Source of the DNA: Diploptera punctata
Taxonomy: Eukaryota > Arthropoda > Insecta > Blattodea > Blaberidae
Assembly (NCBI GenBank): GCA_030220185.1
Contig: JASPKZ010000422.1
Location: 2,057,001-2,121,000 of the forward strand
DNA: 64,000 nucleotides
Direction: 5' to 3'
The notes beneath the pieces are model-generated. The model was not told the DNA's origin. It worked only from the letters and a program-made list of their open reading frames with translations, and did no database searches. The position numbers and the translations under genes were made by a program. Of this stretch, positions 35,876 through 46,696 are shown piece by piece. How positions within the stretch are numbered: position 1 is the stretch's first letter; every line of letters starts with the position of its first letter.

Positions 35876-36395
35876 TAAATTGGAAATGTATACCTCATTC
35901 ATATTTTGTTTTCTCATCCAGATGTTTCAGGGAAAATCTAAAAATTGTTCCCAAAACGTGTCCATTTGAGAAAATAAAACATGAGGTGAGGCATATATTT
36001 CTAATTCAATCTCTTGATATATTCAAAGTTAAATATGGAAACATTCTAAAACATTTGGAAAAACCTTTAGAATTGACAGTTTGGGAGAAGATATATATTC
36101 AGAAGAACAATTTTAAATCCATAAATTTTGAAATTACTGATGAATGGGACCTGATCTTGAATTTCATCAAATCAACACCAGATGACAATGTTATAGATGG
36201 AGATTCAAATGAAAATCTGGTAGTCATAATGTCGGTTGAAAATGGAAGGAATGTCCTTTTGAAAACTGCAGTTCCCGTGTTTAACAAAACAAACTATGAG
36301 GTAAGATGTAAAAAAATGACTCATTCTTCTTTATACATTTCTCATAATGTTAATTCCTATTAATTATTATTGATAAATACTATATTTATTATTAA
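35876..36395 (+). mobile_element. PLE fragment, family C, with inverted terminal pair
   Basis: 35876 to about 36010 is an inverted pair of terminal sequences ('aattggaaatgtatacctca' reversed at the right as 'tgaggtgaggcatatatttc'). After it a 5'-truncated plus copy reads HLEKPLELTVWEKIYIQKNN, EITDEWDLILNFIKSTPDD, and a degraded hairpin core near 36231-36266. It ends 'ctcataatgttaattcc', the family C extension. The minus-strand coding exon at 36510-36589 lies just to the right. Confidence 0.75.
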
Positions 36396-36509
36396 TTAAA
36401 TAAGTTAAATTTTAACTAATGAATTAGAACAACTTGTGAGCTGTTTACCTTTGCATAAAGTTCAGCAAGGTCGTCCTCGGGTAGATAGGGGACGTGACTT
36501 AGATCTCAC

Positions 36510-36589
36510 CCATGCAGGTAAACTCCTTGTCTTCAACACAGCAGGGCCAGGGGGTGGCTCTCCCCCTCGTGACCCAACCTCGTCCAGAA
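36510..36589 (-). CDS. Host gene, internal coding exon (exon 4 of 5 seen)
   Basis: 80 nt on minus. Acceptor 'atttgttcacag|TTCTGG', donor 'GCATGG|gtgaga'. The first two bases complete a codon begun by one base of the exon at 46181-46337 (A+TT, Ile); 26 codons follow and it ends on a codon boundary, as the next exon needs. Sequence LDEVGSRGGEPPPGPAVLKT then RSLPAW: Pro- and Gly-rich, probably disordered. Composition is strikingly GC-rich against AT-rich intron. In the genome the frame runs past the donor to a stop, so the splice is needed. Because 80 is not a multiple of three, skipping it would change the C-terminus. Confidence 0.72.
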
Positions 36590-37083
36590 CTGTGAACAAA
36601 TATGATACTGTGTTCATATTAGCTAACAGTGATAAAACAAAAACACATGAAATTATAATATAAAAAATAAAATTTAAATTAACTAAAGAAATTAGTGAAA
36701 CCAACACTAAAAACTTAAAACTCACTTAATATAATAAACATAACTTAGAAATTAAATTAAAATTAGTGAAACCAAAATAAGAAATGAAAACAAAACGAAA
36801 AAAAGAATTCAATTAAAAAATTTAAAAAAATAAATTCCCAATCAAACAAACAAGCTGAGGTAACATAAATAAAATAAAATTCAAGACTTTCTAAAACATT
36901 AACCATTCAATACCATTTCATCAAGTGGATCAAATTTTATCAATTTCAAATTTGATGAAAATACAATTTTAAGAAAAAGTTACGATTAAAATTTGTAGGT
37001 TTAACATTTAGTTCAAGAATCAGATATTAAATATCAATAAAAAAAGACAACATTTGGATTAGACAGTGTATAAATAAATATCT

Positions 37084-37350
37084 TGAGGAGATTGAACTGG
37101 AAATAAACACCTCACTTCATAATATATTTTCTCACCTGAACATGTTTTGGAAATGATCATTCCCATTCTTAACTAGATTCTGACTGTTGAGTTGGTCATT
37201 TAATGACACTGGCATCTAGCTGAAATTATGGATAATGGTCTATGAAACATACCCAGATGAGGAAATATTATGAGATGAACTGTATATTTCCAGTTCAATT
37301 TCTGATAATGTAAGTTCATCATGTTATTTCCCATCAATTGATTAATACAT
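37084..37350. mobile_element. PLE mini inverted repeat
   Basis: The left arm 'attgaactggaaataaacac' and the reversed right arm 'attgaactggaaatatacag' face each other, continuing into 'ctcataatat' on both sides. Only the right end has the extension 'catcatgttatttccca'. A hairpin core relic (CTGAAAT...GAAAC) lies at 37220-37247. No coding sequence is left and no target duplication was found. Confidence 0.75.
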
Positions 37351-38469
37351 AAGAGTTGTCATGAGATTACTAAGAAAATAGGACAAGTAGGAAAATTTTA
37401 TGGAATAGACAGAAATATTATTTGAAATTGGGACACACTATAGCCTTTATAGTAAAAGAAGAAGTGATGTAACAGTTAACATTACCTTCTTCAGAAACTT
37501 GATTGATGTTAGAATAACTGTTAAAAGTTTCCAAAGAAGGCAGTGGAAATACACTGTTTTACATAATTTTTCTCTCTCTCTAAATAGACTACACAAGAAA
37601 GCATGCAAACAGTGTAAAGTTGCCAAAAATGAAAGTGGCCATTGTCTTGAAGTATAATGTAATAGCACAAGTATCATGCAGCTTATTGTTCCAACTAACA
37701 TTTGCATTATTTATACCACTAAAGGACAATAACAATATAAAAATAAAACACTGAACAAGACTTGAATCATTAAGCAAATGCTTTCCTACTGCTGTTGTTA
37801 AACACCATAGTTCAGAATCTGTTCAACTGTGCATCTACAAGTGCATCCATTGAGTAATTGCAGCATCAAGAGCCAAAGTAGAACTAAGAATACATTCTTT
37901 GTTAATTTATTATTTTTAATTTTCTTTCTTGTATTTTTATTTAATATTTTCTGTTACATTTTTTATTTGTTCAAATTGTATTCTTTTGTTTAACATTGTG
38001 TGACACTCAGGCCTAACTAACCTTAACTTAATTCATAATATTAACAATATGTTTTGGCAATTCTGATGGTATTTGGGTCTTTCAATTTTCTTATGCACTA
38101 CATTAACTTAATTGAAGTTAGAAGTAAAGGGATATAAGTGACTTAAAAAAGAAAGAGTTTGGTGTATAATTACATTCTTGAAGCATAATTTTATTTAGTG
38201 GCAAAAGGTATATATTAAGAGTAGATAAAGAATGATTGTTATAATTTTCAACTCCCTATAATATTTTTAATACAACTTTAACTTTAAACCTGTTTTATTC
38301 AATACTGCAAAACTTGCACTTGTACCCCTCAATTTTATAGCTAATTTTAAGACTAATATAGTGAACCCCAGTGAGTTTAAGCAGGAGCCGGCACTGTTAT
38401 CATCATTCCTTATTGTAAGGATTGCTCCTTCCACTCCTCAAACCAAACAAAGACATATAATTCTGTGTT

Positions 38470-38820
38470 GTTTTGAACACTGTTGGAGAAGTTTTAACTA
38501 TACTTGTACTGCTGTATGGCTCAGAAAGTTTAGATTCTTACTACAATATTTACTAAGAACAGTGAAAGCAGTAGAAATGAGGTTTATCTGATATGTGACA
38601 GGATGTACCTTTTTAGATAAAAATTAAAAATGAAGATATCGAAATATAAGAATGTAGAAGAAAATGATTGAACATGTCAGTAGAATAAATGAAGAAAGGC
38701 TACCTCATAACATTTTGAATTATAATCCACAATGACCAAAAAAACAAGGACGATCAGCTAAAAGATGGAACTAATAATTTTAGAAGCCAGAACAGATCAA
38801 AATATCAATCTAAGTCATGA
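38470..38820 (+). pseudogene. Decayed LINE C-terminal region
   Basis: Plus-strand fragments in order: TILVLLYGSES, then a relic of the VEMRFLRRVAGYT-type stretch ('gtagaaatgaggtttatctg' onward), NEDIEI, HVSRINEERLPHNILNYNP-like and GRSAKRWN-like pieces, separated by frameshifts. This is the conserved tail of a non-LTR retrotransposon ORF2. Long inactive. Confidence 0.6.
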
Positions 38821-39014
38821 TGGATGAAGATCATTTTATAAAAATTGAACTGGATAGACTAAAAAAATGAAATTATCTACAAAAAAGATTAGGAGTAATT
38901 TCATTACAAAACATAACTAAAAAGATAATTGGTTTAGACATGTGAAATGGAAGAATCAAATAAGGAATCCCAGGAAAGATTTTCAAAGTAAATAATGACA
39001 GGGAAGAGAATACT

Positions 39015-39355
39015 TTATACCTCACCTCATGTCCAGTCTTCTACTAATTTAACTGGTTACAAAACCTAGGTAGTTTCATCACCAGTAATTTCATTACCAA
39101 TATTTAAAAAAAATAAACAAGAAAGAAAATTAATAAATTTTGAAATTCGCAGAGAATTTGATTTGATTCGGAGGTACATCAGTCCACCAACAGATGGAGT
39201 AAGAAGCAGTTCTCCTGGATGACAGAACATCAGTCAAATTACTGATGATGAAACTATCTAGGTTTTGAAACCAGTATAATTAGAAGACTGAGGTATTAAG
39301 AATATTAATTTAAATCTTAAATTAAACCTCATAGTAATTTTTCCTATAAAAGTTT
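39015..39355. mobile_element. PLE inverted unit, family D, with 11-bp target duplication
   Basis: AAGAGAATACT occurs at 39004-39014 and 39356-39366 exactly. Inside, the left arm 'tacctcacctcatgtccagt' faces a right arm carrying the core CTGATGA-T-GAAAC...GTTTT-GAAAC at 39242-39271. A plus-strand remnant at about 39130-39230 reads KLINFEIRREFDLIRRYISP, the PLE C-terminal tail. The extension 'cttaaattaaacctcatagt' is on the right only. Confidence 0.85.
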
Positions 39356-39734
39356 AAGAGAATACTAGTTGGACATTCAAGTGCCTAGATGAAGATAGAC
39401 ATACTGTACAGAGAAAATGCTAGGATTGGAATATGGTATTGTGGGAAGAATTGTGGATATACAATTAATATTTAACAGCACTCTTTATAGGTCGCGCAAG
39501 GGATTTTGAAGAATGTCCTTGACCGTAAATCCAATGGGAGAGTCTATCAAGACTGCTGAGCTGTGAATTCCCTGTCTGCCACGTGTACAAACAAAACCGT
39601 TCCTCTACAAAAACATGTACAGTCCATAGAGAATTATAGGACACGGATGTGTTGATGTTAGATTTTAAACCGTAGACTTTAATTATAATATTTTGAACAC
39701 TTGCTGCCTGAAGTCTTAAAATTATAGTGCAATG

Positions 39735-39950
39735 TGAATGTCGGGTCCCCCAGCCATTATAGCTAGTCTTCTCAACCTGGAACCGCTACTTATTGTAGCT
39801 ACCCAAATGCTTCACGATGCTGGGTGGGCATCAGTCCCATACTGGCAGAAATTCCTTGAGAACATTTCTTCCCCCGTAGAGACTCGTACCAGCGCAAGTC
39901 TCGTAGCTCTGTGCCATGGCATCTTGCCTTAATCACATGGCTACGGCGCA
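39735..39950 (-). repeat. Dispersed repeat 'gctccaggttgaca', reverse copy
   Basis: On minus it reads 'gcatttgggtagctacaata', 'agtagcggttccaggttgag', 'ctagctataatggctggggg', matching 63540-63715. The rest is more GC-rich and otherwise unassigned. Confidence 0.55.
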
Positions 39951-40089
39951 GGGAAGACTATAAATTGTTTAAATTAAAGTGGCATTTAGTGGTTATTTAA
40001 AACATTAAAAGTGTGATATAAACCAAATACAGTGTGTGTGTGTTTGTATATATATATATGTATATACAGCGAATATACTTCCTCCACGG

Positions 40090-40365
40090 ATAAAGATGCC
40101 CTAACTCACTGGCACTATCGAACCCGTAGGTTCATGGCCGCGCGGACATAAGCTCTCCATACGTCCCTATCTCGAGCTAATGTTTTCCAATGATTCCCCG
40201 TATAATCTACTTCCTTCAAATCATAGTTAATATTATTCTCCCACCTCATTCTTGGTCTACCAACTGGGTGTTTCCCTCTGGTTTTCCTACAAGAAGCTTC
40301 CATGCACGTCTTTCATTCCCCATTTGTGCCACATGTTCTGCCCATCGCAGTCTACGATAAAGATT
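40090..40365 (-). pseudogene. LINE 3' tail with a 62-codon frame, 'AYVRAAMNLRV' family
   Basis: The minus-strand frame 40115-40303 reads KTRGKHPVGRPRMRWENNI, VDYTGNHWKTLARDRDVWRA and YVRAAMNLRVR, the best preserved example of this family's C-terminus in the window. Only the last part of the element is present. Neighbouring (TA)n lies at 40050-40070. Confidence 0.82.
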
Positions 40366-40639
40366 ACCTGTATTATTTAATTTTTGTAGTGAGATTTTAA
40401 AAATGTTTAGCAGTGCCTGTATTTGATATTCGCTAGCGAGGGAGTTAGCAATGACGTGTGGTCATACTTCCTATTGGCTGAGACATACATCTGGTTAATA
40501 CAGGACTCGCATCTAAGCTCTCATTACAAATTTCATTCGTCAGGAATCATTGCTTGGGTTATAACAACTCATGTCATTAGCATTGGAATTCAAATGTGGG
40601 ACTAAAATAGCCAACAAATATGCTCAGTGTCTTTTACAT

Positions 40640-40770
40640 ATTGACACAAGACCCATGGCTTCATATTCCTTCTGAAAGAAGCTTTTAAAAATTCATTGAC
40701 CCTGGCCAGGTTTCAATCCATGAACTCAAAAACAGAGGCAAGCATGATAACAGACCAGAATTGACTGGAT
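40640..40770 (-). mobile_element. tRNA-derived SINE (57.7-kb family)
   Basis: 'gacccatggcttcatattcc', 'gaccctggccaggtttcaat' (reversed B box) and 'agaggcaagcatgataacag' match 57640-57850 in order. Confidence 0.6.
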
Positions 40771-40935
40771 AGATGTTGATTAACAGAATTTTGCATCGTG
40801 GCTGAACAGTCAATGGCATATTTGAATTAATATTGGGAAGTAAACATTATGAGGTTATATCATTAATAGTGAGTGGAGAACATATTTTAATCGACTCACC
40901 TCATACATTTTCAAACTTCTTTGATAACGACGGTT

Positions 40936-41199
40936 TCAGACAATATCATGTCCTTCTTCAGTCATGGCGTCCACTGATGAAATTCCGATTGTTGATTTCT
41001 TTCGTGACATCACTCTTGTACTGCCATCTTTCGTTGGGATTATAAACTTTGTAATTAAATTTTTATCCACCGGAATATCGAAATTCATAGATCGATATTT
41101 ATTCTTCTGAATGAATATCATTTCCCAAATTGTCAATTCCAACGGTTTATCTAACTGTTTTAAAAGTTTTGCTTCTTTTTCAATTTTATAATGTTCTAG
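40936..41199 (-). pseudogene. PLE C-terminal tail after the nonsense codon
   Basis: In frame with 41200-42177. It contains ELTIWEMIFIQKNKYRSMNF, IPVDKNLITKFIIPTKDGS and ends AMTEEGHDIV just where the hairpin core (40933-40961, minus) begins, so the core overlaps the last codons. The equivalent region of the right arm (43331-43540) ends with the same residues but differs upstream by small indels. Confidence 0.85.
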
Positions 41200-42177
41200 T
41201 TAACTATGTGCAGCAATTGCTGATTTTTCAATTTCACAATTTTTAATATTTCTAAAATGTTCTTTAGTGCGTGTTTCTAAATTCCTTTTTGTTTTTCCTA
41301 TGTATACTTTGCTACAATCATTACAATTAATTTGATAAATTCCAGATTTCTTACTGTCTGGGATGTTGATTTTTTTATTGGTATTTAAAAGTTTTTCCAG
41401 ACTAAATTTATTAATTGGTGCCAAAGTAATGTTGTATCTGTCAAATATTTTTTGAAATTTCCCATGTACTATTGGATGGTAAGTAATTTTCTTGAAATTC
41501 TTCTTTTCTTTACTAACCATTTGTAGGGTAGAGCATTCTTTAAGTTGTTTTATCTTTCTGAATTTCTTTAATTTGTTAGATATTATATCCTTATTAAAAC
41601 CATTTAATCTGGCTATATTTAGGATGTTTTCATATTCTTTCTTAAAATTTTTTCCTTTTAATGGGACCTTTATTAATCTATATAAGAGGCTATTAAATAT
41701 TGCATGTTTATGTGCCAGTGGATTGAAACCCGTTGATTTAATATAATTAGCAGTATGTGTACCCTTCCTATATATATCAAATTCAATTTTTTGAGTTTTT
41801 TCATTCCTAATTATGTATAAATCCAAAAACGGAATTTTGTCTTCAATTTCTGATTCTATGGTAAATTTAATTGATACATCTTGTAGATTAAGTAATTTCA
41901 ACGCATCATCAACATGTTTAAAATTTATTATCGAAAAAATATCATCAACATATCTGTACCAACTCTTGAAAATCCATGGGTAAGCCTTGGTGATATGGCA
42001 CTCGAAGTAACTCATATATAAATTAGCCAAAAAAGGCGAAAGAGGATTTCCCATAGATAAACCCGAAACTTGTTTGTAAAATTTACCGTTAAAAGTAAAA
42101 TAGGAATTTTCAATACAACATTTTGTAAGCTTAATGTATTCTTCTATTACTTCTTTATTTAAAACCAAAGAACTCAA
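41200..42177 (-). pseudogene. PLE reverse transcriptase C-terminal part and GIY-YIG domain start
   Basis: 325 codons. Motifs: VSGLSMGNPLSPFLANLYMS, then SWYRYVDDIFSIIN with the catalytic YVDD at about 41952-41941, IPFLDLYI, a PLE-typical spacer, SGIYQINCNDCSKVYIGKTK (GIY-YIG with a Cys insert), and RTKEHFRNIKNCEIEKSAIA. It stops at a TAA (41202-41200) where the right arm has TTA, so this is a single-base nonsense change. The same frame then continues to 40936. Confidence 0.9.
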
Positions 42178-43063
42178 CCATTTTTTCCAAAAAATATAAC
42201 ATTTTTCCTATTGGAACATTTGGAAACAATGAAACAACATCGAAAGACACAAATCTATCATTATGAACCACTCTAATGTTATTCAATTCATCAATTAGTT
42301 GTAAAGAATTTTCAATACTTTTATTTTCAAATTCTGGAAAACTTTTAAATTTCTGTACTAACCATTTTGATAAATAATAAGACGGGGACCCTATATTATT
42401 AATTATCGGTCTCATTTTATTCCCAATTTTATGAATTTTGGGGAGACCATACATTCGAGGATTAGAAGAATTTGGGACTTTCAATTTACATTTTTCTGTA
42501 TCAGAAATTGTATGCTTAATTTCTTTTAAAGTTTTGTCAAAAGTTTTTATAGTTTTTGGTAGGGGATCCTTTTTCAGTTCCAAATATTCTTTTGATTCTA
42601 AAAGATTTTCCATCCTCTTGATATATTCAGATTTTTCTAAAATTACTATTTTATTCCCCTTATCAGCTTTAGAAAATATTATATTTTTGTTGTTTATCTT
42701 TTTTAAAATGGTCATATTTTTATTTGCCAATACATTTTTGGGAGTGTTTTTTATTTCTTCTAAAATTTTTTCACTTCCTTTCCGAATGATCATTTTTTCT
42801 TCATTTTCTAAACTTATCATTGCAATTTCAATATCTGCAACAAATTCTTCAACATTATCTGAATAATTGATACAAGTTTTTAAACCTTGATTGAGCAAAC
42901 TAAGTTCTTCTTTTTTCAAAGCTACTTTAGAAAGATTAACTACATTATCTTCTTTTAGTGTAATTTTACTTTGGAAACTTTCAGATATATCATTTCTTTC
43001 TTCTTCTTCTTCAAAATTAATTGTGTTCTTCGTGTCTGTTTTGCATATTTTAGTCAAATTCAT
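42155..43063 (-). pseudogene. PLE reverse transcriptase, N-terminal part
   Basis: 302 codons from Met. An acidic, charged N-terminus is followed by PLE-type motifs: IFSKADKGNKIVILEKSEYI, PRMYGLPKIHKIGNKMRPII, GSPSYYLSKWL and VSFDVVSLFPNVP. The frame then ends early: an A6 run near 42182-42187 appears one base too long. With one base fewer the frame would continue directly into the ORF at 41200-42177. The motif order and the C-terminal endonuclease identify a canonical Penelope-like enzyme, which copies RNA into DNA primed at the target. Confidence 0.9.
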
Positions 43064-43140
43064 GAATTTCTTCTTCTATTAACTTTTTTCTTTATTTCAA
43101 AATTTAAAAATTCAAAAAAAAAATTAATTAAATTTATCAA

Positions 43141-43543
43141 ATTAATTGTAATGATTGTAGCAAAGTATACATAGGAAAAACAAAAAGGAATTTGGAAACA
43201 CGCACTAAAGAACATTTTAGAAATATTAAAAATTGTGAAATTGAAAAATCAGCAATTGCTGCACATAGTTTACTAGAACATCATAAAATTGAAAAAGAAG
43301 CAAAACTTTTGAAACAATTGGATAAACCGGTTGGAATTGACAAATTGGGAAATTGTATTTATTCACAAGAATAAATATCGATCTATGAATTTCAATATTC
43401 CGGTGGATAAAAATTTAATTACAAAGTTTATAATTCCAACGAAAGATGGCAGCACAAGAGGTGATGTCACTAAAGAAATCAACAATCACGGAATTTCATC
43501 AGTGGTTGCCATGACTGAAGAAGGACATGATATTGTCTGAAAC
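43141..43543 (+). pseudogene. PLE GIY-YIG fragment in the inverted right arm
   Basis: It begins within the INCNDCSKVYIGKTKRN motif, continues through RTKEHFRNIKNCEIEKSAIA and AAHSLLEHHKIEKEAKLLKQ, has a one-base frameshift near 43345, then NKYRSMNFNIPVDKNLITKF to the end. It keeps the sense codon that is a stop in the left arm. Confidence 0.85.
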
Positions 43544-43789
43544 CGTCGGTATCAAAGAAGTTTGAAAATGTATGAGGTGAGTCGATTAAAATATGTTCTC
43601 CACTCACTATTAAGTCTATGGCATACTGCTTTCGTGAAGAGCTACTAGGAAACATGCTGATTTGAGTCCCCTTGAGGAAAGAAATTTATTTATGGATTTT
43701 GAACACTGTATGGAACTCATGCCTACCTACATATCATAAGAAAATTGGGTAGCTATAAAAAAGAAGCAGATCCAGTTTGAGAAAAATAG

Positions 43790-43915
43790 CTATAATGGCT
43801 AGGATGACCTTACATATCAGTTATAATAGACTAACACATTTGAATGTGAAGCCAGCAGTTAGCTGATAGGCCTAGAGTCTTCCAGCCATGTCATATCATG
43901 GAGTTCAATTTTAGT
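43790..43915 (+). repeat. Dispersed repeat 'gctccaggttgaca', partial copy
   Basis: 'agctataatggctaggatga', 'gtgaagccagcag' and 'gataggcctagagtcttcca' match the 25860 and 63540 copies in order, with the central part missing. Confidence 0.5.
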
Positions 43916-44443
43916 TTTTATTACTCAAAATTTATTTAAAAGTAAATTAATATCAAGAACAATCAAATTGAACTTGTACTGGATTATTATAAGTCCTATT
44001 GTGAATATGCAACTGAAACTTGGATTTCAACAGAAGCTGATAGACAAAAATTAATGATAATCCTGTAAGGAATATTAGGTTAGGGTGGAATTGCAAATTC
44101 TATTGTTTGTCCTCTAACATTACTGCAAAAAAACAAATTATAAAAATTTGCTTGAACAAACCTTCAGATTACCCTACAAAATTAATTTATCCTGAATTCT
44201 GCATGCAAAATATTGAACAAAATTTTAAGCCTATATTGCTTACTTATTTCCATAAAAATAAAAATTTATTTAAAGAGAATAATTTCCAAGTTTTTACAAC
44301 ACTATAAAAAATAGCACTTTTTGCTATATGTACCAGTACCTAAAGTTTATACAACTGTTGGATAGTAGATATCTAGGACACAAATTATACAATGAACTAA
44401 CCCAAACTAAACACAGATGGATTTAAGGAAGCAATTGAAGTAA

Positions 44444-45606
44444 CATCTTACCTCATATTTATGTTCTTCAAACACGGGAACTAGTTTTCGAGAGAAGGAT
44501 CTCTCTCATTTTCAACCGACATTATGACTACCGGATTTTCATTGGAATCTCCATCAATAATGTTGCCATCTGGTGTTGATTTGATGAACTTTGAGATGAG
44601 GTCACATTCATCAGGAATCTCGAAATTCTTCTCCCAAATTGTCAATTCTAAATGTTTTTCCAAATGTTTTAAAAGTAGGGCTTCTTTTTCAATTTTATGA
44701 TTCTCCAATAAACTACTCGTATGTACTGCAATAGCTGACTTTTCAATTTCACCATTTTTAATATTTCTGAAGTGTTCCTTAGTGCGAGTGTCCAAATTTC
44801 TTTTTGTTTTTCTTATGTATACGTTATTGCAGCCCTTACAATTAATTTGATAAATTTTTTGCTATCTGGGGTGTTCAATTTCTTATTAGTAATTAATAGA
44901 TTACCAAGGCTAAATTTTTTTATCGGTGCCAATGTAATATTGAATTTCTTGAAAATTTTTTGAAATTTGTTATGAATTTCAGGATGATAATTTTTTGAAA
45001 TTCAATATTACATTGGCACCAATAAACAAATTTAGCCTTGGTAATCTATTAATAACTAATAAGAAATTGAATACCCCAGATAGCAAAAAATTTATCAAAT
45101 TAATTGTAAGGACTGCAATAAAGTATACATAAGAAAAACAAAAAGAAATTTGGACACTCGCACTAAGGAACACTTCAGAAATATTAAAAATGGTGAAATT
45201 GAAAAGTCAGCTATTGCAGCACATAGTTTATTGGAGAATCATAAAATTGAAAAAGAAGCCCTACTTTTAAAACATTTGGAAAAATCTTTGGAATTGACAG
45301 TTTGGGAGAAGATATATATTCAGAAGAACAAATTTAGATCCATGAATTTCGAGATTCCTGATGAATGTGACCTCATCTCAAAGTTCATCAAATCAACACC
45401 AGATGGCAATGTTATTGATGGAGATTCTAACGATTATAACGAAAATCCGGTAGTCATAATGTCGGTTGAAAATGAGAGAGATCCTTCTCTCGAAAACTAG
45501 TTCCCATATTTGAAGAAACATAAAATATGAGGTAAGATGTTAAAAATTGACTCATTAATTTACGAATTAAGAACCTCATAATGTTATTTCCCATATTTAA
45601 CTATGT
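44444..45606. mobile_element. PLE inverted pair, family C, with 11-bp target duplication
   Basis: AATTGAAGTAA at 44433-44443 and 45607-45617 brackets two head-to-head truncated copies: minus 44444 to about 44998, plus about 45000-45606. Each carries the GIY-YIG region (plus frame 45150-45500: RTKEHFRNIKNGEIEKSAIA, LTVWEKIYIQKNKFRSMNF, ECDLISKFIKSTPDG). The right end only has 'aagaacctcataatgttatt'. The left arm lacks about 33 nt encoding part of IYIQKNKFRSM, and the arms differ by two more in-frame indels. Confidence 0.9.
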
Positions 45607-46180
45607 AATTGAAGTAATTATTTAAAATTTTAAAATAAAATGTAAGTAGTAACCTTTTTTTTATTCATATTATTATTTCTTCAGTTTGGTATTAATCTAT
45701 TATATATTATTTTTGTTTTATATCATTCTGCTTTACATTAATTCTTTGTGTGTCAGTATTTTGAAACTTTCTCTTAAATTTGTTTTGTTTTATATTATTT
45801 TTTAATGTCTTTAACTACCTTATTCAGTCTGGTATTAATCTATTCTATATTGTTTTGTTTATTTTATTTCCCCTGTATTCATTCTTAGACAAGTAAAAAT
45901 ATCTTGAAGTCACAGCCATGTCAATCTCACATGAGTTCTAGTTTCTCTCCTCATAAGCATACAGAAAAATACATTTGAAATGAAACAATTCTTTTTAGTC
46001 ATTTAAGATCTGCAGACAACCCTGGGCCAGTCATTAAAAGTATAGACAAACACTCCGGAGAAGGTATATGACACGTGTTTAGATGTGAAAAGTTGTAGAT
46101 ATCAATGGATACAAGACAAAATACAGGATACTATGTTTTGAGAGTTTAGCATGCATAAACAAATAGACAGGCATACTCAC

Positions 46181-46337
46181 TGCTACTCGATGCATATTGT
46201 GTATTCTGCGCAGTAAATTCGGATATTTCTGGCAGATGATTCTGCTGCCTAACATCTACATTTGCTGCTGCGTCACAAGGTCCAAATCTAATTGGTTGAC
46301 TTACTGGTCTTCTTCTCTTTTCAGTGGTGGGAGGTGG
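46181..46337 (-). CDS. Host gene, internal coding exon (exon 3 of 5 seen)
   Basis: 157 nt on minus. Acceptor 'gattttttcag|CCACCT', donor 'AGTAGCA|gtgagt', both strong. It opens in phase 0, matching the upstream exon, and ends with one base of a split codon. Only this frame is open through the exon; the other two meet stops within about 12 codons. It encodes 52 residues beginning PPPTTEKRRRPVSQPIRFGP, then CDAAANVDVRQQNHLPEIS and ending NTQYASSS. The composition (Pro, Arg, Gln, Ser) suggests a disordered region. No domain recognised. The intron to the next exon is about 9.6 kb and holds PLE families B and C. Confidence 0.8.
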
Positions 46338-46539
46338 CTGAAAAAATCAGTCCAGCATTACATGATAAGTCATGATATATCCAGAGTGATTCAAAACATA
46401 ATTGTAAAATGCTGGGTAATCAAAGAAAAAATATTTTTTTTTTAATAAGACATTGTTTCATAAATACAATATTTTGATGTGTAATTTGAAGCACATTATG
46501 ATGCAATTTCCATTACATAGGGTTTATATTAGAGTTGGG

Positions 46540-46690
46540 GTTTGAATGAAGATAAAGGCAAAAAGGTCTTTGAAACTGGTATCATGAAAACACACAACTT
46601 TATGAGGTGAGTTTAAAAACATTTTATACAACCCATTTATAAATTGAGAATTATCTCATAGTGGTACTTTCCACTGTAATTTTGATTAAA
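46540..46690 (+). mobile_element. PLE 3' terminus, family F
   Basis: A hairpin core at 46546-46576 (ATGAAGA-T-AAAGGC...GGTCTTT-GAAAC), then 'atgaggtgagtttaaaa' and an extension 'gaattatctcatagtggtac'. The element is 5'-truncated to its terminus. A mariner-like element starts directly to its right. Confidence 0.65.
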
Positions 46691-46696
46691 TTTATA

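Larger units (their letters stand above)
40821..43613. mobile_element. PLE, family B: near-full copy plus inverted truncated copy
   Basis: The left arm (minus, about 40821-43075) carries the whole coding region. The right arm (plus, about 43130-43613) repeats only the GIY-YIG part and the 3' terminus. The inverted ends share 'aatagtgagtggagaacata' through 'ttcaaacttctttgata'. The extension ('gggaagtaaacattatgagg') is on the left only. GTCAATGGCATA at 40809-40820 and GTCTATGGCATA at 43614-43625 are the target duplication, with one mismatch. The unit lies in an intron of the host gene, in the gene's own orientation for the long copy. Confidence 0.88.

Noticed and set aside
37447..37777. Overlapping minus-strand ORFs with hydrophobic stretches
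   Set aside because: No splice context or family motif; typical of AT-rich intron.
42438..43174. Plus-strand ORFs opposite the PLE
   Set aside because: Antisense shadows of the PLE reverse transcriptase; Ser- and Phe-rich as expected from reversed Lys/Glu codons.
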